From NCBI GenBank assembly GCA_035649895.1, contig DASRIS010000038.1, positions 1 to 8,216 on the forward strand: a DNA stretch of 8,216 nt, read 5' to 3'. This DNA comes from DASSUC01 sp035649895. Its GTDB lineage: Bacteria; Actinomycetota; Actinomycetes; Mycobacteriales; Micromonosporaceae. Positions 1-6,110 of the stretch are shown here, in pieces. Position numbers and translations under genes: made by a program. Under the pieces are notes generated by a model that was given only the letters and a program-made list of their open reading frames with translations, made no database searches and was not told the DNA's origin. Numbering within the stretch: position 1 is the first letter of the stretch; every line of letters starts with the position of its first letter.

Positions 1-87
1 GACTGGATGCGTGCACACTAGTGCGCGAAAAAGCGCCAGGCAAACGTCTCTGGTGCGCGAAGCGGCGGTCCAGCGAGGGGAAGTGGC

Positions 88-1212
88 ATGAGGCTGACCG
101 GCCGGGTGGTGACCCCGTCCGGGGTGCTGAACCCCGGACACGTCGACGTCGAGGGCGACCGGATCACGGCGGTCGGCACCGCCGGGGAAGTCGGGGAACG
201 GCACTGGCTCGTCCCCGGGTTCGTGGACATCCACGTCCACGGCGGCGGCGGGCACACGTTCACCACCGGGGACGCCGGCGCGGCCCGCGAGGTCGCCGGG
301 TTCCACCTGCGCCACGGTACGACCACCATGCTGGCCAGCCTGGTCAGCTCGCCGTACCAGGTGATGCGCCGGGCCACCGAGGCGTTCCGGCCGCTGGTCG
401 GCGAGGGGGTCCTGGCCGGCATCCACTTCGAGGGGCCGTACCTGTCGGAGCTGCGCTGTGGCGCGCAGAACCCGGCCCACCTGCGCGACCCGGACCTGGC
501 TGAGCTGGCCGAGCTGGTCGCGCTCGGTCAGGGGACGGTACGGATGGTCACCCTGGCCCCGGAGCGCCCGGGTGCGGTCGCGGCGGTGCGGCTGCTCGCC
601 GGGCACGGCGTGGTGGCCGCGGTAGGGCACACCGACGCCACGTACGAGCAGACGCTGGCCGCGGTGGCCGCCGGCGCGACCGTCGGCACGCACCTGTTCA
701 ACGGCATGCGCCCACCGCACCACCGCGAGCCCGGCCCGGTCCTCGCCCTGCTCGGCGCCGACGCTGGCAAGGACGCAGGCGGTGTGGTGTGCGAGCTGGT
801 CGCCGACGGGGTGCACCTGCACGACGGCACGCTCGCGTTCGCCGCGGGCGTGGCCGGCCCGGACCGGACCGCGCTGGTCACCGACGCGATGGCGGCGGCC
901 GGGATGCCGGACGGCGAGTACGAGCTGGGCGGGCAGACCGTGGTCGTCGCCGGGCGGGTGGCCCGGCTGGCCCGAAACGGCGCGATCGCGGGGAGCACGC
1001 TCACCATGGACGCCGCCCTGCGCGGGGCGGTGCGGGCCGGGCTGTCCATGGTGGACGCGGTGCGGGCGGCGGCCACCACGCCGGCCCGGGTCATCGGGCT
1101 CGGCGCCGAGGTCGGTGCACTCGTCCCGGGCCGGCGCGCCGACGTCGTCGAGCTCGACGAGGAGCTGCGGGTGGTGCGGGTCATGCGGGCCGGCGCCTGG
1201 CTGACCGGCTGA
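88..1212 (+). CDS. nagA: N-acetylglucosamine-6-phosphate deacetylase
   Basis: Cytoplasmic amidohydrolase that removes acetate from GlcNAc-6-phosphate to give glucosamine-6-phosphate, a step in amino-sugar catabolism and cell-wall recycling. The 374-aa length is normal for the family. Motifs run in the expected order: the HxH pair at residues 49 and 51 inside VDIHVHGGGG, the metal-ligand glutamate E115 in HFEGP, H181 in GHTDA, H202 in THLFNGM, the substrate-contacting H243 region (ADGVHLH) and the catalytic aspartate D266 in TDAM. A C-terminal segment with LVPGRRADVV closes the beta-sandwich domain, as in other NagA proteins. The ATG at 88 follows a good Shine-Dalgarno (gagggga, 75-81). I saw no DasR-like operator in the 87 bases upstream, but the promoter may lie outside the window. 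No other amino-sugar gene is visible nearby. The last 32 bp overlap the 3' end of the convergent permease gene. Confidence 0.95.
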   Translation: MRLTGRVVTPSGVLNPGHVDVEGDRITAVGTAGEVGERHWLVPGFVDIHVHGGGGHTFTTGDAGAAREVAGFHLRHGTTTMLASLVSSPYQVMRRATEAFRPLVGEGVLAGIHFEGPYLSELRCGAQNPAHLRDPDLAELAELVALGQGTVRMVTLAPERPGAVAAVRLLAGHGVVAAVGHTDATYEQTLAAVAAGATVGTHLFNGMRPPHHREPGPVLALLGADAGKDAGGVVCELVADGVHLHDGTLAFAAGVAGPDRTALVTDAMAAAGMPDGEYELGGQTVVVAGRVARLARNGAIAGSTLTMDAALRGAVRAGLSMVDAVRAAATTPARVIGLGAEVGALVPGRRADVVELDEELRVVRVMRAGAWLTG

Positions 1213-2476
1213 CCGCCCAGCCGAGCAGGCCCACTGCCAGCACTGCGAGGCCGGCCAGCACGCTGCGGACCGGCAAGGTCAGCGCGAGCCCGACGCAGCC
1301 GACCAGCCCCACCGCGGCGACCACCCGTACCGGCACGCGCCGGCCGGGCTCGGGACCCAGGGTGAGCGCGGACGCGTTGGCGACCGCGTAGTAGACCAGC
1401 ACCGTGCAGCTGGAGAAGCCGATCGCGGCCACCACGTCGCCGAGGCTGACCAGCCCGACCACCGCGACGGCGACGGCCAGCTCGGCGCGGTGCGGCACCC
1501 GGTGGCGGGGGTGCACCGCGGCCAGCGGCCCGGGCAGGTCGCGCCGGCGCGCCATGGCCAGCGTGGTGCGGGCCACGCCAGCCAGCAGCGCCAGCAGCAC
1601 CCCGGTGACCGCCACCCCGGCGCCGACCCGGACCGCCCAGGCCAGCTGCGGCAGGCCCGCCGCGCGGACCACGTCGGCGAGCGGGGCCGCCGACCCGGCC
1701 AGCGCCTCGGCGCCCAGCACTGCCAGGCACACCGCCCCGACCATCAGGTAGGTCACCAGCACCAGGGCGAGCGCCAGCGGGATCGCCCGCGGGATCGTGC
1801 GCTGCGGGTCCCGTACCTCCTCGCCGAGCGTGGCCACCCGGGCGTAGCCGGCGAACGCGAAGAAGAGCAGCCCGGCTGCGGCGAGGACGCCCTTGACCCC
1901 ACCGCCCACCCCGCCACCGTCCAGCCTGTAGCCGTCCAGCCTGTAGCCGTCCAGCCGGGTCAGCTCGGCCAGGTCCGGGGAGCCCGCGGCGAGGCCGGTG
2001 GCGACGACCCCGGCCAGCACCAGCAGCGTCACCACCACCAGCCACCGGGTCGCCCGGGCCGTCTTCTCCACGCCGCGCAGGTTGACCGCGGTCACCGCGA
2101 CAACCGCGGCGAGCGCGACCAGCCGCGCCTGGCCCGGCCACAGGTACGCGCCGATGGTCAGCGCCATCGCCGCGCAGCTCGCGGTCTTGCCGGCCACGAA
2201 CGCCCAGCCGGCGAGGAACCCGGCGAGGTCGCCCAGGCGCTCCCGGCCGTAGACGTAGGCACCGCCCGACTCCGGGTAGCGCGCGGCGAGCCGGGCCGAG
2301 CTGGTCGCGTTGCAGAACGCCACCAGGCCCGCGAGCACGAGCGCGACCAGCATGCCGGCGCCGCCGGCCGCCGTCGTCGCCGGCGCGAACACCACGAACA
2401 CGCCGGCGCCGAGCATCGAGCCGAGGCCGACCACGACCGCGTCGCGCACCCCGAGCCGGCGCTCCAGCGTGGTCAC
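1181..2476 (-). CDS. APC-superfamily amino acid permease
   Basis: Predicted 431-aa inner-membrane transporter of the amino acid-polyamine-organocation superfamily, probably an amino-acid:proton symporter or exchanger. Substrate cannot be told from sequence. The N-terminus carries the TM1 signature GLGSMLGAGVF (about residues 16-26), the family's unwound, substrate-binding helix. It is followed by ARYPESGGAYVYGRERLG, the usual loop after TM2. About a dozen hydrophobic segments follow, and GEEVRDPQRTIPRAI matches the conserved loop between TM6 and TM7. The GTG start at 2476 is chosen because a strong GGAGGAG lies 8 nt upstream and the start overlaps the stop of the PAP2 gene as GTGA, implying translational coupling. 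The frame stays open upstream to 3115, but that part lies inside the PAP2 gene. A loop carries a tandem YRLDG duplication. The 3' end overlaps nagA by 32 bp. Confidence 0.9.
   Translation of the reverse strand: MTTLERRLGVRDAVVVGLGSMLGAGVFVVFAPATTAAGGAGMLVALVLAGLVAFCNATSSARLAARYPESGGAYVYGRERLGDLAGFLAGWAFVAGKTASCAAMALTIGAYLWPGQARLVALAAVVAVTAVNLRGVEKTARATRWLVVVTLLVLAGVVATGLAAGSPDLAELTRLDGYRLDGYRLDGGGVGGGVKGVLAAAGLLFFAFAGYARVATLGEEVRDPQRTIPRAIPLALALVLVTYLMVGAVCLAVLGAEALAGSAAPLADVVRAAGLPQLAWAVRVGAGVAVTGVLLALLAGVARTTLAMARRRDLPGPLAAVHPRHRVPHRAELAVAVAVVGLVSLGDVVAAIGFSSCTVLVYYAVANASALTLGPEPGRRVPVRVVAAVGLVGCVGLALTLPVRSVLAGLAVLAVGLLGWAVSRSARRRPA
1919..1958. repeat. 15-bp in-frame tandem repeat within permease gene
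   Basis: Two exact 15-bp copies (gtccagcctgtagcc) at 1919-1933 and 1934-1948 are followed by a partial third copy to about 1958. On the coding (-) strand this gives LDGYRLDGYRLDGG in an extramembrane loop before the TM5-TM6 region. A unit length of 15 bp keeps the frame, so copy number can change without breaking the protein. Confidence 0.85.
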
Positions 2477-3249
2477 GGCGGCATCTCCTCCGCCGTGCCC
2501 TCGCGGCCGTCGCTCCGCTCGATGCGCTCGGTCGCGGCGACCGGCTCCGCCGGCCGGCACGGCCTGGCCAGCAGCCCGGTCCGGCACCAAGGGGTACGGC
2601 TCACCGCACGGTCGAGCAGGAGACCGAGCAGGACCGCCGCGACCCCGTCGGTCAGCCAGTGGTAACCGAGGACAGTGGTGGTGCCGAAGACGACCACCGG
2701 CGGGACGGCCCGCACCAGCTGGCCCACCCCGGGCGGCACCGGCCGGCGGTCGAAGCTGCGTAGCACTGTACTTATCAGTAGCAGGATGATGCCGTACCAG
2801 ACGATCGCCACGACCACATGGCCGGAGGGGTAGGACTCGCCGTACTCGCCCGGGGGTAAGGCGTTGAACAGCTCCGCGGCGTCCGGCAGGGCCGACCTCG
2901 GGGCGGCCCGGTCCGTCCAGTGCTTGAGCGGCAGCACCACGCCCGTGGTGAGCACGAACCCGAAGACGACGAGCAGCAGCGGGCGGACCGTGCCCAGCCG
3001 CCACGCCGCGAGCACGGCCAGCGCGGCGGCGAGGCCGGTCAGCGCCCCGCCCTGGCCCAGCCGGTTCAGCCCCAGCGCGGCCAGCTCCACCGGGCGGGTC
3101 AGGTGCGCTGCCCACCAGTCACGCACCGCATAGTCAAGGTCGAGGAAGGCGCCGGACGCGAGCGCGGCGGTCAGCGCCACGAACCCGGCCAGCAGCGCGC
3201 ACTCCGGCCACCACCGGCGCAGCACGCCGGCCGGCGAGGCGGTGGTCAC
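2473..3249 (-). CDS. PAP2-family membrane phosphatase-like protein with degenerate active-site arginines
   Basis: Predicted 258-aa multi-pass membrane protein of the PAP2 (type 2 phosphatidic acid phosphatase) fold, a family that dephosphorylates lipid phosphates such as phosphatidate or undecaprenyl-pyrophosphate. Motif C2 is intact as YPSGH (residues 140-144), and C3 keeps the nucleophile H197 and D201 in GYHWLTD. Motif C1 (K-x6-RP) starts at K109 but reads KHWTDRAAP, so its arginine is Ala116. The C3 arginine (S-R-x5-H) is replaced by threonine at 190-191. Several hydrophobic helices surround these motifs, and the C-terminus is hydrophilic and charged. The GTG at 3249 overlaps the stop of the upstream small ORF as GTGA, and the stop overlaps the permease start in the same way, so the three are probably co-translated. 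A TTG at 3294 is a possible longer start. Family confident; catalytic activity uncertain. Confidence 0.85.
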   Translation of the reverse strand: MTTASPAGVLRRWWPECALLAGFVALTAALASGAFLDLDYAVRDWWAAHLTRPVELAALGLNRLGQGGALTGLAAALAVLAAWRLGTVRPLLLVVFGFVLTTGVVLPLKHWTDRAAPRSALPDAAELFNALPPGEYGESYPSGHVVVAIVWYGIILLLISTVLRSFDRRPVPPGVGQLVRAVPPVVVFGTTTVLGYHWLTDGVAAVLLGLLLDRAVSRTPWCRTGLLARPCRPAEPVAATERIERSDGREGTAEEMPP

Positions 3250-3341
3250 CGGCCCGCCCCAGCCCCGGCGCGCCGGAGGCCGCGCAGCCGGCAAACGAGC
3301 CAGGTCGCCGCCGCAGCCAGCAGCCCCAGCGCCACCTCCAC
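3246..3341 (-). CDS. Small single-helix membrane peptide, first ORF of the PAP2-permease operon
   Basis: A 31-aa ORF beginning VEVALGLL. It has a short acidic start, one hydrophobic segment (about residues 3-17, VALGLLAAAATWLVC) and a basic tail (RLRGLRRAGAGAGR), the pattern of a one-pass membrane peptide with its positive end inside. Its TGA overlaps the GTG of the PAP2 gene by the same GTGA arrangement seen at the PAP2-permease junction, which is the main argument that it is translated. The GTG at 3341 has GGAAGAGG a few bases upstream. An in-frame GTG at 3356 would give 36 aa, and a TAGCGT 7 nt before it could be a -10 for a leaderless start. I do not recognise the family. It could be a leader peptide used only for coupling, or a helper of the PAP2 protein. 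Confidence 0.45.
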   Translation of the reverse strand: MEVALGLLAAAATWLVCRLRGLRRAGAGAGR

Positions 3342-3365
3342 CGCGACCTCTTCCACGCCGCTGAC

Positions 3366-3405
3366 GCTACCGGCCTGGTACGACAGCTACCGGCCTGGTA
3401 CGACA
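3366..3405. repeat. Exact 20-bp tandem repeat, candidate operator
   Basis: The 20-bp unit gctaccggcctggtacgaca occurs twice head-to-tail (3366-3385 and 3386-3405) with no mismatch. Each unit holds a near-palindrome, TACC-ggcct-GGTA. A 20-bp period is close to two helical turns, so two bound regulators would face the same side. It lies just upstream of the start of the peptide-PAP2-permease operon on the - strand. An operator role is inferred from position and symmetry. Confidence 0.7.
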
Positions 3406-3460
3406 CGCATCGCAGGCGCCGCCGGGCCGGGCATGCCAGCTGCGTGCGGACCACCTCGGT

Positions 3461-3519
3461 CCTGGTCGGCCCGGCTGGGCGTGTATCCGGCCTGGTCGAC
3501 CGGGCTGGCGTGTATCCGG
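3461..3519. repeat. Imperfect 30-bp tandem repeat in the same spacer
   Basis: Two adjacent copies, 3461-3490 (30 bp) and 3491-3519 (29 bp), both begin cctggtcg and end gtgtatccgg. They differ by a few substitutions and one deleted base. The cctggt core is shared with the exact repeat at 3366-3405, so the 187-bp spacer between the RCK gene and the downstream operon holds four related cores. Confidence 0.6.
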
Positions 3520-3543
3520 CGGCGGCGCCCGGTGGTCAGCTCC

Positions 3544-5379
3544 TCACCGGGTCCGCGGCCCGGCGGCCGGCCCTCGCCTGGGCGCGGGGCCATGCTGCTG
3601 CGCCGGCTCCGGCGTGGCGGGCGGGGCTGCCCGGGCAAGGGTCCGGTTGAGCCCGTCCCTGGTCGCCACCACGGTCAGCCGGTCCTGGCCGCTCAGCCGC
3701 TCGTCCAGGCCAGGCGTCCAGAGCGGTTCCGGCTCACCGGCGCGGGCCAGCGCGATCACCCTTGCCGCGCCGGTCTGGTCGACGGCGGTCACCGCCGCGC
3801 CGTCGAGTGCGGCGCCCCGCCCGACGCTGACCTCGGCGATGAGCAGCACGTGCCGTTCGATCGGGATGGTCTGCACGATCTCCTGCTCCATCATCGCCGC
3901 GGCGAACGCCGGCGCGGCGAGGTAGGAGACGCTGCGTGAGAAGGCGATGCTGAAAGCGCGCTGTACCCGCTGGGCGAAGTCACCATCGAAGAGGCGCAGG
4001 ACCACCCGCAGCTGCGGGTGCACCGCCCGGCCGTGCAGCGCGGCCTCGAGGTTGGACACGTCGTCGGTGGAGAGCACGACCAGGGCCCGGCACTGGTGCA
4101 CGCACGCGGCGTTAAGCGTCTCGGGCTGGCTGGCGTCCCCGACGATCAGCGGGATGCCGAGCTGGCGGGCCAGCACGGCACCCCGAGCGTGCTCGTCCTT
4201 GTCGATCGCCACCACGCCGACGCCCCGGTCGTGCAGCTCCTTGATGACCCGGGTGCCCACGTTGCCGAGCCCCACCACGATCACGTGGTCCTCGATGGGC
4301 GCCTGCAGCCGGCCGCGCGCCACCGCCAGCCGGGCGTTCACCAGGCCCTCCACCACGGCCGCGGTCAGCACCGGCACCAGTGCGATCCCGGCTACCACGA
4401 GGACCAGCTGGAGCACCTGCACCAGCGCGTCCCGCGACTCCTCGGTCGCCCCGGAGATCGCGGTGAGCAGGGTCTTGTCGATCGCCTCCCACGGGCCGTA
4501 GCCCTGGCGCAGGGCCAGCGCCACGCCGGCCACCGCGACCAGCCCGACCAGCGCGAGCGCGGCCCGCTGCAGCTTCTGGCTGACCAGCCCGCGTAGGGCC
4601 CGTACCAGAATGAACACCGGTCGCCGCCGGTGCCGGCGGCGCCGTACCGGCTCCGCGGTGGGCTGCGGCTGCGTGGAGTCGCTGCGGGCCAGCACGATGT
4701 TCGCGCGGCGGACCTCGCCGGGCAGGATGTCCGGCCGGTTGGGCAGCGACGTGTCGGCCAGGCCGCAGACCACGTCTGAGGGGGGTACGTCGCGCCGCCG
4801 GGTGACGAACAGGGTACGGCCGTGCAGCCGGATCGTGTTCGCGTCGACCTCGCCGAGCGCGACGGCCACGAACTCCGGGGCGGCCATCTCCGCATCGGAG
4901 AGGACCGCCGGGGGACGGTCGGCGAAGAGCCGGGTCACCCCCTCCCCGAGCCGCATGTTGAACATCCGGACGACCAGCCGTACCCGTGGGTTGATCTCCC
5001 GGGCGAGCAGCGCGAGGTGGATGTTGCCGATGTCATCCTGGTCGGCGAAGGCGATGGCGGCGGCCGACTCCAGGCGGGCGCCGCGCAGGGCCTGCTCGTC
5101 CACGCGGGAGACCCGTACCGTCCGGATGCCGGGGATCTCGGCGACGTCGGGCCAGTCGGCACGGCGCCGCGGCGTGACCACCGCGGTCACCGGCACGCCG
5201 TAGCGGTGTACCAGGTCCTCGATGAGCCGGTATGCGAGCGGGTCGCTGCCGCAGACCACGTAGTGGCGCCGGGCCCCGCCGTTGGCGCGGGCGGCCTCCT
5301 GTAGCCGGGCGACCAGTGACCGGCGGCGCAGCTGGCGGAGGGGCCGGTTGAGTCGGCGGAGGAGGGACAACGGCGGCAC
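3544..5379 (-). CDS. RCK/TrkA-N - two-helix pore - RCK/TrkA-N ion channel-like protein
   Basis: Predicted 611-aa membrane protein with two NAD-binding-type RCK domains around a short membrane region. RCK1 (about 39-230) has a degenerate glycine motif (VVCGSDPLA). An Arg-rich stretch (246-253) precedes TM1 (about 273-290), a pore-like segment (296-317) and TM2 (about 319-347). RCK2 starts at 365 with a canonical GLGNVG (370-375) and the nucleotide-ribose aspartate D393, followed by GDAS and STDD motifs. RCK domains gate K+ channels and transporters in response to nucleotides or ions. The segment where TVGYG would lie reads TAISGATEE, so ion selectivity is unclear. The Pro/Ala-rich tail looks disordered. 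The start is a GTG at 5379 without a clear Shine-Dalgarno. It is divergent from the 71-aa membrane protein gene. Family confident, substrate unknown. Confidence 0.88.
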   Translation of the reverse strand: MPPLSLLRRLNRPLRQLRRRSLVARLQEAARANGGARRHYVVCGSDPLAYRLIEDLVHRYGVPVTAVVTPRRRADWPDVAEIPGIRTVRVSRVDEQALRGARLESAAAIAFADQDDIGNIHLALLAREINPRVRLVVRMFNMRLGEGVTRLFADRPPAVLSDAEMAAPEFVAVALGEVDANTIRLHGRTLFVTRRRDVPPSDVVCGLADTSLPNRPDILPGEVRRANIVLARSDSTQPQPTAEPVRRRRHRRRPVFILVRALRGLVSQKLQRAALALVGLVAVAGVALALRQGYGPWEAIDKTLLTAISGATEESRDALVQVLQLVLVVAGIALVPVLTAAVVEGLVNARLAVARGRLQAPIEDHVIVVGLGNVGTRVIKELHDRGVGVVAIDKDEHARGAVLARQLGIPLIVGDASQPETLNAACVHQCRALVVLSTDDVSNLEAALHGRAVHPQLRVVLRLFDGDFAQRVQRAFSIAFSRSVSYLAAPAFAAAMMEQEIVQTIPIERHVLLIAEVSVGRGAALDGAAVTAVDQTGAARVIALARAGEPEPLWTPGLDERLSGQDRLTVVATRDGLNRTLARAAPPATPEPAQQHGPAPRRGPAAGPRTR

Positions 5380-5511
5380 GTCCGGATGGTAGGCCGCACT
5401 ACCAACTACCGGCGGTTCCTAAACATAGATCAGGGAAAATAGCAGAAAGGTCTACTTTACCCTGGTCGAACGGACGAGGGGGATCAGAGTGGGGCAAGGA
5501 ACACTCCATGG
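5380..5511. promoter_or_regulatory. Divergent promoter region between the RCK gene and the 71-aa ORF
   Basis: This 132-bp spacer separates two divergent starts. Positions 5419-5460 are strikingly AT-rich for this genome. On the + strand TACTTT (5453-5458) fits the actinobacterial -10 pattern TANNNT. On the - strand a TATGTT (about 5421-5426) could serve the RCK gene. No good -35 accompanies either one, so the individual boxes are weak. Confidence 0.4.
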
Positions 5512-5727
5512 ATGCACCGCTCGTCTGGCATCCTGACCTCGCGGCAGCGCCGCCTCGCCTGGATCGGCTTCCTGGGCACGGCGCTCAACGCCCCCCTCGC
5601 CGCCCACATGATCGATGACGCCTCCTGGCTCTACAGCGCCTGCGTCTCGGCTCTGGTCGCGACCGTGATCATCATCGACGACCAGACGAGGCGGGTAGCC
5701 GCCGCCCGGCGCCGACTCGACGAGTAG
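5512..5727 (+). CDS. Small hypothetical membrane protein (71 aa)
   Basis: A 71-aa ORF with a basic N-terminus (SRQRRLAW), two hydrophobic stretches (about residues 16-35, LAWIGFLGTALNAPLAAHMI, and 39-56, WLYSACVSALVATVIIID) and a charged C-terminus (DDQTRRVAAARRRLDE). This is the outline of a two-helix membrane hairpin. I do not recognise a family. The ATG at 5512 has caagga about 11 nt upstream. An out-of-frame ATG at 5508 is nearer but opens a much less protein-like frame of about 36 codons. The gene is divergent from the RCK channel-like gene, so it may share its control region. A functional link is only a guess. Confidence 0.6.
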   Translation: MHRSSGILTSRQRRLAWIGFLGTALNAPLAAHMIDDASWLYSACVSALVATVIIIDDQTRRVAAARRRLDE

Positions 5728-5819
5728 CTCAGCCCTCGACGGTCGACCCCGGGCGGCGCCCAACGGCGTTCGCTCGTTTCTTTACGCGCTCTCGCCGCCA
5801 CACCCCGTGATTATCGGGA

Positions 5820-6023
5820 TTATGCGGTTGCCGCGATCTCCGCGAGCACGTCTGCCGGCACCTCGACCACGGTCTCGTGGCCCGGGATGTCCAGCTGCGC
5901 CAGCGTCTCGGGATCGGTGATCCGCCAACCCTGCACGACGAACGTGCCCCGGTCAGTGCGGTAGAGCGAGGGGCAGTTGCTGTCCCCCGAGAGCGCGGTC
6001 TTGCGGACGAACGTCAGGTTCAT
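5820..6023 (-). CDS. DUF397-like small protein
   Basis: Predicted 67-aa soluble protein. The N-terminal part, FVRKTALSGDSNCPSLYRTD (residues 5-24), resembles the start of actinobacterial DUF397-type proteins (RKS-x-S-G-x-x-NC). A TDRGTFVVQGWRITDPE segment and an acidic, Val-rich C-terminus (HETVVEVPADVLAEI) follow. Such proteins usually sit beside WhiJ/BldB-like helix-turn-helix regulators and are thought to modulate development or antibiotic control in actinomycetes. No helix-turn-helix gene is visible here, so this copy looks orphaned. The ATG at 6023 is preferred because homology-like sequence starts there and a GGGGAA lies upstream. A GTG at 6083 would add 20 residues of unlikely, Arg-rich sequence. 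The family call rests on remembered motif resemblance. Confidence 0.7.
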   Translation of the reverse strand: MNLTFVRKTALSGDSNCPSLYRTDRGTFVVQGWRITDPETLAQLDIPGHETVVEVPADVLAEIAATA

Positions 6024-6110
6024 TGGGATCGTTCCCCGTTTCTCGGACGTGTCGGCGGCACCTTCGCGCCGCCGAGCTCGCACGCATTATGCGCGGACGG
6101 CGGCCGCCGT
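6024..6110. promoter_or_regulatory. Leader of the DUF397-like gene with clustered dyads
   Basis: Three symmetric elements lie in 60 bp upstream of the DUF397-like start. One is an 8-bp stem TCGGCGGC/GCCGCCGA with an 8-nt loop (6052-6075). The next is an 11-bp palindrome CGCAT-T-ATGCG (6083-6093). The third is a perfect 14-bp palindrome ACGGCGGCCGCCGT (6097-6110). An imperfect dyad (gggatcgttccc, 6024-6035) overlaps the ribosome-binding region. On the - strand a CATAAT within the middle palindrome could be a -10 box. Function as operators or an attenuator is inferred. Confidence 0.4.

Noticed and set aside
1..87. DasR-type operator upstream of nagA
   Set aside because: The palindromic CACTAGTG (16-23) and the tggt...tcca pair do not fit the known DasR site pattern of paired TGGTCT/AGACCA halves.
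528..2141. Long - strand open frame opposite nagA and the permease
   Set aside because: It is a GC-rich shadow: Arg/Gly/Ala-rich without motifs, crossing two well-supported genes on different strands.
1490..2665. 391-aa + strand open frame
   Set aside because: It is antisense to the permease and PAP2 genes, His/Gln/Arg-rich and of low complexity, as expected of the opposite strand of a high-GC gene.
3134..3454. 106-aa - strand ORF covering the repeat spacer
   Set aside because: It is out of frame with the PAP2 gene, Arg/Trp-rich and passes through the exact tandem repeat. The PAP2 and small-peptide frames explain this strand better.
3366..3519. CRISPR array
   Set aside because: The repeats are directly adjacent with no spacers, only two copies each, and no cas genes are visible.
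5728..5819. Terminator between the convergent 71-aa and DUF397-like genes
   Set aside because: Only a 4-bp stem (GGGC/GCCC near 5750-5760) precedes a short T-containing run, which is too weak to call.
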